Source: Humibacter sp. RRB41
GTDB taxonomy: Bacteria > Actinomycetota > Actinomycetes > Actinomycetales > Microbacteriaceae
Direction: 5' to 3'
Length of the DNA stretch: 64,000 nucleotides
Assembly: GCF_022761015.1 (NCBI RefSeq)
Contig: NZ_JAKWJQ010000001.1
Coordinates: forward strand, 1,054,001-1,118,000
Part shown: piece by piece, positions 16,715 to 24,949 of the stretch
How the letters are laid out: each line of letters starts with the position of its first letter
How positions within the stretch are numbered: the first letter of the stretch is position 1
Made by a program: the position numbers and the translations under genes
The notes under the pieces: model-generated
Databases searched by the model: none
What the model saw: the letters and a program-made list of their open reading frames with translations, nothing else
What the model was told of the DNA's origin: nothing

Positions 16715-17593
16715 TCAGCGGAAGATTATCGTGCGGGCGCCGTCGAGCAGGATGCGATTCTCCGCGAACCACTTCACGGCCTGCGTGAGGGTGCGGCTCT
16801 CTTCGTCCTGCCCGATCGCCACGAGCTGCGACGGGGATTGCGCGTGATCCACGCGCACGACGTTCTGCTCGATGATCGGCCCCTCGTCGAGGTCGCTCGT
16901 GACGAAGTGCGCCGTCGCGCCGATGAGTTTCACGCCGCGCGCGTGCGCCTGCTTGTACGGGTTGGCTCCCTTGAATCCCGGCAGGAAGGAGTGGTGGATG
17001 TTGATGCACCGTCCGGCGAGGGCGTCGCACAACTCGGGGGACACGATCTGCATGTATCTGGCGAGCACGACGAGCTCGATGTCGTTGCGCTCCACCTCGT
17101 CGAGCACCCTGGCCTCGAAGGCGGCCTTGCTGGCGGCATCCGTCACGGGGAGCGAGTCGAAGGGCACCCCGTAGAAGCCCGCCAGTTCACGAAGCGTGCC
17201 GTGATTGGACAGCACGAGAGGGATGTCGACGGGCAGCTGCCCCGCGCGCTGCCGGAAAAGCAGGTCGTTGACGCAGTGTGCGGCGGTCGACGCCAGCACC
17301 AGGGTGCGCAGCGGCCTTCCCACCCGGTCGAGGTTCCACGACATGTCGTACGTCTGCGTCACCGGCAGGATGGCCGCCTCGAACTCGTCGCGGTCGGCGG
17401 TGGACTCGATCTGCAGCCGCATGAAGAAGCGCCCGGTGTCGGAGCTGGAGAACTGCTGGCTCTCGGTGATGTTGCCCCGTGCAGCGACGACTGCGCCGCT
17501 GATGGCGTGCACGATTCCGGGGCGATCGGCGCAGATCAGCGTGAGCACCCAATGGGTGAGCTGCCGCCCGGGAGCATCCGTCTGCGAATCCAT
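16715..17593 (-). CDS. purU: formyltetrahydrofolate deformylase
   Basis: A 292-residue PurU that hydrolyses 10-formyl-THF to THF and formate, balancing one-carbon pools. An N-terminal ACT domain (~12-90; WVLTLICADRPGIVHAISGAV) is followed by the formyltransferase-fold domain. That domain has LVLSNHGTL, VVLARYMQI, INIHHSFLPGFKGANPY and GATAHFVTSDLDEGPII, giving the His and Asp catalytic residues of the family. It diverges from the MFS gene. No folate riboswitch is evident upstream of it. Confidence 0.96.
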   Translation of the reverse strand: MDSQTDAPGRQLTHWVLTLICADRPGIVHAISGAVVAARGNITESQQFSSSDTGRFFMRLQIESTADRDEFEAAILPVTQTYDMSWNLDRVGRPLRTLVLASTAAHCVNDLLFRQRAGQLPVDIPLVLSNHGTLRELAGFYGVPFDSLPVTDAASKAAFEARVLDEVERNDIELVVLARYMQIVSPELCDALAGRCINIHHSFLPGFKGANPYKQAHARGVKLIGATAHFVTSDLDEGPIIEQNVVRVDHAQSPSQLVAIGQDEESRTLTQAVKWFAENRILLDGARTIIFR

Positions 17594-17728
17594 GAGAATC
17601 AGGCTAGAGCACGCGTCGGGTGCGGCCGCGCGAGCCGTGCGACGGCCGATAGGCTCGTGTGTTCTGACAGTTCGCGATGCGGGCCATCATCGACTTCGCC
17701 GAACATTCTCTTCAGCCAGGGGGTATCC

Positions 17729-18949
17729 GTGTCGTCCGAGCAGTCAGCGGCCCGCGCCGAGAAGCCGTTCCCCTGGATCGGGATGCTCGCGCTCGCCGCC
17801 GCCGCATTCCTCGCCGTGACCAGCGAGACGCTGCCGACCGGGCTGCTGCCGGAGATCGCCGGCGGTCTGCACGTGACGACCCCGCAGGCCGGGCTGCTCG
17901 TCTCGGTCTACGCGTTCACCGTCGTGCTCGCGGCGACTCCGCTCACGGCGATGACAAGGCGCATCCCGCGGCGTGTGCTCGTGGTGGCCGTGATCGTGGT
18001 GATCGGCCTGAGCTCGCTGCTTCTGGCGGTGGCGCCGAACTACGGCGTGGCCGTCGTTGCGCGCATCACGGGCGGCATGGCGCACGGGGTCTTCTGGGCC
18101 GTGACGGGAGCGTACGCCGGCCACATCGTCGCACCCCGCCAGCTGGCACGCGCCGTCTCGATCACGTCCGGCGGCGTCTCGCTCGCGCTGATCCTCGGTG
18201 CGCCGCTGGCCACCATCGTCGGGCACGCCGTGAACTGGCGCTTCGCCTTCGCCATGGTCGGATGCCTTCTCGTCGTCGGCGCCGTCGTCGTGGGGATCAT
18301 GCTGCCGAAGGCCCCGCGAGAGCCGTTGCCGGTGACCACTGGTGCGACCCGTGTCGTGCTGGGCTCCAGGCGGGATGCCAGCATCGTGCCGGTCATCCTG
18401 ATCTGCGTGCTCACCGGGCTCATCACACTCGGCAGCTTCACACTGAACGCGTACATCGCGCCGTTCGTGATCGAGGCGATGCATTTCGGGGCGGGCGCTG
18501 TCGGCCCGATGCTCTTCGTCGGCGGCGTGATGGGTGCGATCGCCGTCGCGCTGGTCGGAACGGTGCTCGGGCGCATCCCGAACCGGGCGATCACCGTCGG
18601 GCTCGTGCTCACGTCGGTCGGGGTGGCACTGCTCGGAGTGTTCGCGGGTGTTCCTCCTGTGGCGATCGCGGCATTCGCCCTGTGGGCTCTGGCGTTCGGA
18701 TGCCTGCCACCGCTCCTGCAGACCGAGTTGCTGCAGGTCGCATCCGCGCGTTTCCGCGACACCGCGAGCGCCCTCTACACGACGGCGTTCAACGTGGGGA
18801 TCGGCGGCGGAGCCCTCGTGGGCGGCGCGGTCTACGCGGTGTGGGGCATCGGCTTCGTGCCGTGGGCGGCGCTCGCGATTCTCGCCGTGTCGCTCGTCAT
18901 GCTCGTCTTCACCCTGCGCACGGTGTCCCGCATCAGAACTTCACAGTGA
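17729..18949 (+). CDS. MFS transporter (DHA1-type efflux permease)
   Basis: A 406-residue major facilitator protein with 12 predicted helices. SETLPTGLLPEIAGGLHVTTPQAGLLVSVYA in helices 1-2 and RRIPRRVL in the cytoplasmic loop are typical of the AraJ/YdhP/Bcr-like sugar or drug efflux group. The GTG at 17729 follows AGGGGG. The frame is open far upstream but that part is antisense to purU. Its last 17 bases overlap the convergent sigma-factor fusion gene. The exported substrate is unknown. Confidence 0.88.
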   Translation: MSSEQSAARAEKPFPWIGMLALAAAAFLAVTSETLPTGLLPEIAGGLHVTTPQAGLLVSVYAFTVVLAATPLTAMTRRIPRRVLVVAVIVVIGLSSLLLAVAPNYGVAVVARITGGMAHGVFWAVTGAYAGHIVAPRQLARAVSITSGGVSLALILGAPLATIVGHAVNWRFAFAMVGCLLVVGAVVVGIMLPKAPREPLPVTTGATRVVLGSRRDASIVPVILICVLTGLITLGSFTLNAYIAPFVIEAMHFGAGAVGPMLFVGGVMGAIAVALVGTVLGRIPNRAITVGLVLTSVGVALLGVFAGVPPVAIAAFALWALAFGCLPPLLQTELLQVASARFRDTASALYTTAFNVGIGGGALVGGAVYAVWGIGFVPWAALAILAVSLVMLVFTLRTVSRIRTSQ

Positions 18950-20795
18950 AGGATGTCTGGCTGCTCGGCCCGACCCGCCCGGCGCCGTCCGAGTAGCGTG
19001 CGTCGACGGTGTGTTGGCCTGCCGGCCAGACGAGCCGGTAGCGGGTGTCGCTGCCGGAGCCCGCGAGCGTCGAGGTGCCGAGACTCGTCCTGTCGAGGAA
19101 CAGCTCGTAGCCGGCGCCTGCCGTGCCCGTCGTCGTCACGTCGACCAAGAACCCGCCGGGTCTGATCACGCTGGTGACGGATGCCTGAGGCGCGCCGAGC
19201 GTGAACGACGCGGTGGTCGCCGCGGACTCGAGGCCGGTGCTCGCATCCGTCTGCGTCGCAGAGACGGTTCCGTCTCCGACGCCGTAACCGGTGATGGCGG
19301 TGCTGATGGTCCACGAGCCGTCAGAACCCGCCTGCGTCGTGACGCTCGAACCCGCCCCGCTGACCTTGACGGTGGCGCCTGCCTGCGCGGTGCCGGAGAC
19401 CAGCGGGAAGTACCTGCCGCCGCCCGTGTCCACCGTGGTGATGGCGGGAGCGGCAGGCGGTTGCGGATCGGTCGTCGGGGGTGTTCCGGGGTCGCCGGGC
19501 GTTCCCGGGTTCGTCGGAGTGCCCGGATCGGTCGGTGTGCTCGGGGAACTCGGACTCGGTGCAGTCGGCGCGGCGGGCGCGGCGGGTTGCGTCGACGCGG
19601 CCTGTGCCGCGGGCGGAGCCGCCACGGCGGGAGCCGGCGCCGGTTTCGGAGCGGCCGCCGATGGCGAGGGAACGGAGGACGGCGCGGGATCAGGCGCATT
19701 CTGCGTAGCGGAATTGCCGGATGAGGTCGCCGAGTCGACGGTCGAGGCCGCGGTGTCGCTGTGCGCTGATGCGGCGGTCGCCAACGCGATGCCCGCCACC
19801 GCAGCGCCGACGACGACGACAGCGGTGACCGCGCCGACGATGATGCCGGTCGTGCCGCTGAAGATGCCGCCTGACGCTCCGGCGGAGCCCACGGAAGTAC
19901 CGGCGGCGGTGCCGCTCGAGCTGCTCGCTGCACCCGACGCCGTCGTGCCCGCTGCACCGCCGCCGATGACGGCACCCGCCGTGACTCCGGCCGTGCCGGC
20001 GTGCAGCGTGGCCAGATAGGCTGTCGCCCCGGCCGTTCCGATCGCAAGGGGCAGCAGGACGAGGGCGAGCCGGTCGCCGACATCCTTCGCCTCTGCTGCG
20101 ACCAAGGCGCACTTCGCGCAGGTGTCGAGGTGGGCGTCGACGCGCGTGCGTTCGCGCTTGCCGAGCCGTCCGCGAGCGTGGGCGCCGAGCTTGTCGACGG
20201 TCCACGAGCACTCGGGTCCCAGGTCGGGCGAGGTCAGGTGAGCGCGGATCCAGGCTTGCCGCAGGCCCTCGCGCGCTCGATAGCAGAGGGCGGCCGTGGC
20301 CTGAGCGCTGAGGCCCAGCAGCGGAGCGATGCGTGCCGGCTGCATTCCCTCGACCTCGCTGTACCAGAGCGCCTCCTGCCAGCGAGCAGGCAGAGACGTG
20401 AAGGCCTGTGCGGTCAGCGAGCGGTCGATCGATGCCAGGGGGTCATCGGTGGGGAGTTCGAGCTCGTCGAACTCCTCGGGCGCGACGGCGACGGTGTTGG
20501 CCGACACCCGGCCCCACGAGGCGGCCACGTTGCGCACCGTCGTGAACAGATAGGGACGGAACGCTGCGGTCGGACCGTTCCCCGACTGCAGTGCGTTCAG
20601 CACCCTCGTGTACGCCTCGGAGACGAGGTCGTCGGCGTCGAACGTGCTCGTCACCGAGCGGGCGACAGCGGCGGCGGCCGACGCGTGGCGACGGAACAGG
20701 GCGGCGTAGGCATCAGCGTCGCCCCTGCGCGTCAGCGTGATCAGCTCCGCATCTCCGGCGCGCGACAGCTTGCGCTCGGCGGTGTGCGCTGACAT
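18933..20795 (-). CDS. ECF sigma factor fused to zinc-finger anti-sigma, membrane, Pro-rich and Ig-like domains
   Basis: A single 620-residue frame. Residues ~15-95 are sigma region 2 (DADDLVSEAYTRVLNAL...FRPYLFTTVRNVAASW) and ~125-182 region 4 (LPARWQEALWYSEVEGMQPARIAPLLGLS). Residues 196-229 hold a ZAS-type zinc finger (C196, H222-x3-C226-x2-C229). A hydrophobic stretch (~243-262) and a clear membrane helix (~316-340) follow. Then come a long Pro/Ala/Ser/Thr linker (~355-455) and a C-terminal bacterial Ig-like region (~456-620). The architecture matches the actinobacterial ECF sigma factors with C-terminal anti-sigma extensions (ECF52/53-like). Thus the protein would be a membrane-tethered sigma factor with an extracellular sensor. 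Target promoters and signal are unknown. Confidence 0.88.
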   Translation of the reverse strand: MSAHTAERKLSRAGDAELITLTRRGDADAYAALFRRHASAAAAVARSVTSTFDADDLVSEAYTRVLNALQSGNGPTAAFRPYLFTTVRNVAASWGRVSANTVAVAPEEFDELELPTDDPLASIDRSLTAQAFTSLPARWQEALWYSEVEGMQPARIAPLLGLSAQATAALCYRAREGLRQAWIRAHLTSPDLGPECSWTVDKLGAHARGRLGKRERTRVDAHLDTCAKCALVAAEAKDVGDRLALVLLPLAIGTAGATAYLATLHAGTAGVTAGAVIGGGAAGTTASGAASSSSGTAAGTSVGSAGASGGIFSGTTGIIVGAVTAVVVVGAAVAGIALATAASAHSDTAASTVDSATSSGNSATQNAPDPAPSSVPSPSAAAPKPAPAPAVAAPPAAQAASTQPAAPAAPTAPSPSSPSTPTDPGTPTNPGTPGDPGTPPTTDPQPPAAPAITTVDTGGGRYFPLVSGTAQAGATVKVSGAGSSVTTQAGSDGSWTISTAITGYGVGDGTVSATQTDASTGLESAATTASFTLGAPQASVTSVIRPGGFLVDVTTTGTAGAGYELFLDRTSLGTSTLAGSGSDTRYRLVWPAGQHTVDARYSDGAGRVGPSSQTSFTVKF

Positions 20796-21060
20796 CAGGG
20801 GCTGCTTTCGGGTGCGGGAGCTAGACAGGGGGGAATTCCGATTGTCCGCGAGTCGCCGTGCATGCGCAATTCCGTATGCCGTGATGACGTCGCCAAATGA
20901 TTTGCGGATGCCGCGTCATGATCCGGTGCGTGCGACGTCTCCTTCAGTGGAACGGACCATCATCGCGTCTCATTCGGCTTCGACGCGATGGCCCTGGCAT
21001 GTCGCCCGAAGCGGCCAGGGGGACCACGCGGTTCCGGTGGGGGCATCGACCGCGTGAGCG
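20796..21060. other. intergenic region upstream of the sigma-factor fusion
   Basis: About 265 bp without a supported gene. It should hold the promoter of the minus-strand sigma fusion. A sequence ggggggaattcc lies ~30 bp upstream of the start and AT-richer DNA (ccaaatgatttg) ~110 bp upstream, but no promoter or autoregulatory motif can be assigned with confidence. Short frames here have no recognisable protein features. Confidence 0.5.
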
Positions 21061-21063
21061 CCA

Positions 21064-21089
21064 GGGCCCGGATGTCACCATCCGGGCCC
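21064..21089. terminator. terminator-like hairpin after the LtrA-family gene
   Basis: The 11-bp arms gggcccggatg (21064-21074) and catccgggccc (21079-21089) are perfectly complementary around a 4-base loop. They lie 10 bp past the stop of the minus-strand LtrA-like gene. No U-tract follows, as is usual for actinobacterial hairpin terminators. Confidence 0.75.
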
Positions 21090-21099
21090 GGCGCCGCTT

Positions 21100-22269
21100 C
21101 TACGTTCGCAGCCTTCCTCGCGTCTCCGAAAGCACGACGGCCAGCAGCACAGCATTCACGATCCAGCTCAGAACGAGCGGGTTCACGATGGACGACACGG
21201 CGATCAGCGCGAGGAGCACGACAGCCCCGATCAGGTGCACGCGCAGCCACGGGCCGCCCGTCGAGCGGCCGAACAGCGCGTTGCCCAGCACGTAGAGGGC
21301 AGCACCTCCGCACAGGAGCCCGGCAAGCCACGTGCTGCCGGCACCCGCCGGATCACGCAAGATGAGGCCGTCCGCGACGGCAGAGGCGACGACGCCGAAG
21401 ACGAGCAGCAACGGAATGTAGGTGAACGCGGTCTGTGCGATCATTCCGCGATCGCTGGCCCGTGAGATGAAGTCGCTGCCGTGGCGTTGGTTGTGCCTGA
21501 AGTAGAGCAGGAACATCAGAACAGCACCGACGAAGGCCGCGAGGAACGCCGTGCCGTTCAGCCACGTGATGCCCACCTCGGCGAACGTGCTGCCGGTGAC
21601 GACGATCGACTCGCCGAGCACGATGATGACGAACAGGCTGACCCGTTCCGCCATGTGCTCGCCCGACACGTTCCACGAGTGCACCGACGACGCGCCGACG
21701 CCCGGCACCCAGAACCGGATGCGCGGACCGATGTACTCCAGAACGATCGCGGCGAGCCAGACCCACAGCCGGGCATCCTCCGTCACCAGGGCTCCGACGA
21801 TCCACAGGATGCCCGTGCCGACGTGCCAGCACGAGATGCGCACGAAGTTCATGGCGTGCTCGGTGCGCTGCGCACGTCCGAAGGCGACGATCGCAAAGAC
21901 GCTGCGCGCGAGGCTGAACGCCACGAGGGACAGCGCGAAGGGAAGAGCAAGGCCACCGAAGGCCTCAGGGATCGTGGCGGCGATCAGCAGGCCGAGCGCC
22001 ATCATCACGAAGAGCAGAGTGCCCACCGGACCGCGCTCGGGGTCGAGCCAGCTCATCGCCCACGTCGTGTACACCCAGGCGAACCAGACCACCATGGTCA
22101 GCATCACCGTGTGCAGCAGTGCGATACCGGTCTGCTGGTGGATCAGGATGTGCGACAGCTGCGTGACCGCGAACACGAACACCAGGTCGAAGAACAACTC
22201 GATGTAGGTGACGCGATGGGATGCCTCGCCCGTCGTCGGCCGCAGCAGGCCGGTCTTCGTCGCGTCCAC
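21100..22269 (-). CDS. low temperature requirement protein A (LtrA) family membrane protein
   Basis: A 389-residue protein with about eleven hydrophobic helices. It begins with the family hallmark region SHRVTYIELFFDLVFVFAVTQLSH and has WLDPERGPVG, FGRAQRTEHAMNFVRI and the conserved AERVSLFVIIVLGESI. Function is unclear in most bacteria; the name comes from a Listeria cold-growth mutant. The GTG at 22269 is preceded by GGAGG at 4-base spacing. An upstream extension of the frame lacks family sequence. Confidence 0.88.
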   Translation of the reverse strand: MDATKTGLLRPTTGEASHRVTYIELFFDLVFVFAVTQLSHILIHQQTGIALLHTVMLTMVVWFAWVYTTWAMSWLDPERGPVGTLLFVMMALGLLIAATIPEAFGGLALPFALSLVAFSLARSVFAIVAFGRAQRTEHAMNFVRISCWHVGTGILWIVGALVTEDARLWVWLAAIVLEYIGPRIRFWVPGVGASSVHSWNVSGEHMAERVSLFVIIVLGESIVVTGSTFAEVGITWLNGTAFLAAFVGAVLMFLLYFRHNQRHGSDFISRASDRGMIAQTAFTYIPLLLVFGVVASAVADGLILRDPAGAGSTWLAGLLCGGAALYVLGNALFGRSTGGPWLRVHLIGAVVLLALIAVSSIVNPLVLSWIVNAVLLAVVLSETRGRLRT

Positions 22270-22309
22270 GTGCCCTCCGGGGCACAGCGTAGCGAAGCAG
22301 GGGAACGGA

Positions 22310-23095
22310 TCAGGCCACGATGACGCGCATGCCGGCATCCTCGAACGCTGCGCGCTGCTGTGCCGTGATGCCGCTGTCCGTGATGAAGGTGTCGAAGGCC
22401 CCCGGCTCGCCGACGGCTGCGAACGCTCTGCGGCCGATCTTGCTGGAGTCCGCGACCAGCACCGACCGGTCGGCTCTGCGTGCCATCAGCGCGTTCACGG
22501 CGGCCTCGTGCTCGTCGTGCACCGTCGGGCCGAGGACAGGGTCGACGCCGTTCACACCGATGAAGGCGAAGTCGAGCGTGATCTGACCGAGCACCGAGTC
22601 CGTGTACGGCCCGACGAGCTCGTACGAGCGCGCATGCACGACGCCGCCGGTCATCACCACCTTGATCTGGGGACGCATCACGAGCTGTGCCGCGATGTTG
22701 ATGGCGTTCGTGACGACGGTCAGCGTGGGATTCGGGGACGCATCGGCGACATCCTGCCTGGTGCCCAGCGCAGTGGCGACCGCCGTGCTCGTCGTGCCGC
22801 CCGACAGTCCGACGACCGACCCGCGCGAGACGAGTGCGCTCGCCGCCTGGGCGATCGCCTCCTTCTGCGCGGCATTCCGCTCACGCTTGTAGCGCAAGGG
22901 CAGGTCGTAGGCGACCGACTGCCCCGTCGCGCCGCCGCGCGTGCGGGCGAGCAGCTGCTGGGCGGCGAGAGCATCGAGGTCCCTGCGGGCGGTGGCGGGC
23001 GAGACGCCGAGGCGCTCCACGATCTCATCGACCTCGATCTGACCGGTCTCGGCCAGCAGATCGAGCACGGTGCGCAGCCGCTCCGTGCGATTCAT
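22310..23095 (-). CDS. DeoR family transcriptional regulator (copy 1)
   Basis: A 261-residue DeoR/GlpR-type regulator. The N-terminal HTH is DEIVERLGVSPATARRDLDAL, and the C-terminal DeoRC sugar-phosphate domain has VGLSGGTTSTAVA, VVTNAINIAAQL, VVMTGGVVHARSYELVGP and VADSSKIGRRAFA. It is the last gene of the SIS-ROK kinase-aldolase operon, overlapping the aldolase stop by 4 bp (ATGA). It probably senses a sugar phosphate of that pathway. A paralogue about 80% identical lies at 26949-27734. Confidence 0.92.
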   Translation of the reverse strand: MNRTERLRTVLDLLAETGQIEVDEIVERLGVSPATARRDLDALAAQQLLARTRGGATGQSVAYDLPLRYKRERNAAQKEAIAQAASALVSRGSVVGLSGGTTSTAVATALGTRQDVADASPNPTLTVVTNAINIAAQLVMRPQIKVVMTGGVVHARSYELVGPYTDSVLGQITLDFAFIGVNGVDPVLGPTVHDEHEAAVNALMARRADRSVLVADSSKIGRRAFAAVGEPGAFDTFITDSGITAQQRAAFEDAGMRVIVA

Positions 23096-23949
23096 CGGGA
23101 TGCCTCCTCCGAGCCGGCACCCGCGAACAGCCGCAGCAGTCGCTCGGCCTCGCCGCTGAGCGCGTCGCGACCGGCGCGCACATACTTGCGCGAGTCGACC
23201 ACGCCGGGGTTCGCGTCGAGATATTCGCGGATCGCGCCGGTGAAGAACCGGTTCAGGTGCGTCGACACATTGATCTTCGTCATGCCGGCGGCGATCGCGG
23301 CGGCGATCGTGTCGTCCGGAACGCCGGACGACCCGTGCAGCACGAGTGGCACCGTGAGAGCTCGGTGAAGCCTGGCGATCAGGTCGAGGTCGAGGGATGC
23401 CTCGCGCGTCGTCATCGCGTGCGACGAGCCCACCGCGACGGCCAGGGCGTCGACCCCCGTCTCCGAGACGAATCGCTCGGCCTCGGCCGGGTCGGTGCGG
23501 ACCCCGGGCGCGTGTGCGCCATCCTTGCCGCCGATCTCGCCGAGTTCGGCCTCGACGTACACGTCGTTCGCATGCGCGTAGTCGACGACCCGCAACGTGG
23601 CGTCGACGTTGGCGTCGTACTCGAGCTTTGCGGCGTCGAACATCACGGAGCCGAAGCCGAGATCGACGGCGTGCCGTGCCAGTGTCTCGTCCTCAGCGTG
23701 GTCGAGGTGCACTGCTACACGGGCCCCCGACGTGTGTGCGAGAGAGAGGCAGGCGAGCCCGATCGGTTCGAGTCCGCCGTGGTACGTGACGCAGTTCTGC
23801 GAGATCTGCAGGATGACCGGCAGATTCGCCCGCTCGGCGGCGGCCGCGATCGCCTCGGCCGTCTCGAGGTGGATGACGTTGAAGGCGCCGATCCCGGTGC
23901 CCGCGGCCGAGGCATCCGCCATCAGCTCGCTCGTTGCGATCAGCGCCAC
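23092..23949 (-). CDS. class II fructose/tagatose-bisphosphate aldolase (GatY/KbaY-like)
   Basis: A 285-residue zinc-dependent aldolase. Metal and active-site motifs include VAVHLDHAEDETL, VYVEAELGEIGGKDG, VAVGSSHAM and VPLVLHGSSGVPDDTI, with INVSTHLNRFF near the phosphate site. Length and motifs fit the GatY/KbaY/FbaA group that splits tagatose-1,6- or fructose-1,6-bisphosphate. With SIS isomerase and ROK kinase in the same overlapping operon, a tagatose route (from GalNAc or galactitol-type sugars) is inferred. No tagatose-6-phosphate kinase is adjacent. The GTG start overlaps the ROK kinase stop by 10 bp. Confidence 0.88.
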   Translation of the reverse strand: MALIATSELMADASAAGTGIGAFNVIHLETAEAIAAAAERANLPVILQISQNCVTYHGGLEPIGLACLSLAHTSGARVAVHLDHAEDETLARHAVDLGFGSVMFDAAKLEYDANVDATLRVVDYAHANDVYVEAELGEIGGKDGAHAPGVRTDPAEAERFVSETGVDALAVAVGSSHAMTTREASLDLDLIARLHRALTVPLVLHGSSGVPDDTIAAAIAAGMTKINVSTHLNRFFTGAIREYLDANPGVVDSRKYVRAGRDALSGEAERLLRLFAGAGSEEASR

Positions 23950-24923
23950 GACGCGCCTCCGTTCGACGCTGCGACGGCGTCGCGCGCGGTCAGCGCTGAG
24001 CCGATCAGACCGGCGTCGGCGCCGATCGAGGCCTTGATCAGCTGTGGGCGTCGGTGGAACGTGAGGATGTGATCGAGCCGTTCGCGAAGCGGCGCCAGCA
24101 GTTCCTCGCCCGCCTCTGACAGACCGCCGCCGATCACGATCGCCTGAGGAGCCAGCAGCGCGACCGAGTGCGAGAAGCCGAGCGCGAGGGCGTCGAGCGC
24201 GGAGTCCCAGGCGGCGGCAGCGTTCGCGTCTCCGGCGTGCATGCGTTGCAGCACCTCACGTGCGCCGTCGACCGCCACTCCGGTGCGCAGCGCGTACCGC
24301 CTGGCGATCGCGGCAGCGGATGCCACCGACTCGAGGCATCCGCGCCCGCCGCACGCGCAGACCGGGCCCTCGGCGACGCGGTCGTGCCCGATTTCTCCGG
24401 CGAGACCGCCGCCGGTGTGGAGGCGCCCGCCGATGAACACGGCAGCCGCGATGCCGGTGCCGATCGTCACGATGAGCACGTCGTCGAAGCCGCGGGCGGC
24501 GCCCAGCCTGTGCTCGGCCTCGCCCGCGCCTCGCACGTCGTGCCCGAAGCCGACGGGCACGCCGAGCGCCGTGGAGGCGCGATCGCGGAACGGATAGTCG
24601 TGCCAGCCCAAGTTCTCCGCGAAGACGCCGATGCCGTGCTCGTCGTCGACGTGGCCCGGCACGAGCAATCCGGCCGCGGCGGGCACGATGCCCGGATGCC
24701 GGTCGCGGAGCTCGCGCGCCAGTCGCGTCGCGGTCTCCACCACGCGTTCCCCGGTGCGTGCGCCGTCGAGCGGTGTCGGCACGCGCACGCTTTCGAGCAT
24801 CCGTCCTTCGTCATCGACGATGGCCGCTTTCATGTCGGTACCGCCGACGTCGAACGCGAGCACGGATCGGCCTGGTCCGATGAGCAGGTGAACCGCAGCG
24901 TCGTCGCCGTGTCGGTCGTTCAT
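23940..24923 (-). CDS. ROK family sugar kinase
   Basis: A 327-residue ROK kinase without HTH: SVLAFDVGGTDMKAAIVDDEG (phosphate loop), GLLVPGHVD, GHDVRGAGEAEH (catalytic Asp region), TIGTGIAAAVF and GEIGHDRV...CACGGRGCLES (zinc motif). The ATG at 24923 is preceded by GAGG at 5 bases. A GTG at 24953 would give a 4-bp GTGA overlap with the SIS gene and is a real alternative. The family phosphorylates hexoses or N-acetylhexosamines; with GH123-like and AgaS-like neighbours, GalNAc is a plausible substrate, but glucose cannot be excluded. Confidence 0.85.
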   Translation of the reverse strand: MNDRHGDDAAVHLLIGPGRSVLAFDVGGTDMKAAIVDDEGRMLESVRVPTPLDGARTGERVVETATRLARELRDRHPGIVPAAAGLLVPGHVDDEHGIGVFAENLGWHDYPFRDRASTALGVPVGFGHDVRGAGEAEHRLGAARGFDDVLIVTIGTGIAAAVFIGGRLHTGGGLAGEIGHDRVAEGPVCACGGRGCLESVASAAAIARRYALRTGVAVDGAREVLQRMHAGDANAAAAWDSALDALALGFSHSVALLAPQAIVIGGGLSEAGEELLAPLRERLDHILTFHRRPQLIKASIGADAGLIGSALTARDAVAASNGGASWR

Positions 24924-24949
24924 GGTGGCCTCGGTCGTTAGAAGGGTGG

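Noticed and set aside
16838-17728. Upstream extension of the MFS frame giving a 703-residue protein
   Set aside because: The extra 297 residues are antisense to purU and have no transporter-like sequence. A GTG with AGGGGG at 17729 explains the start.
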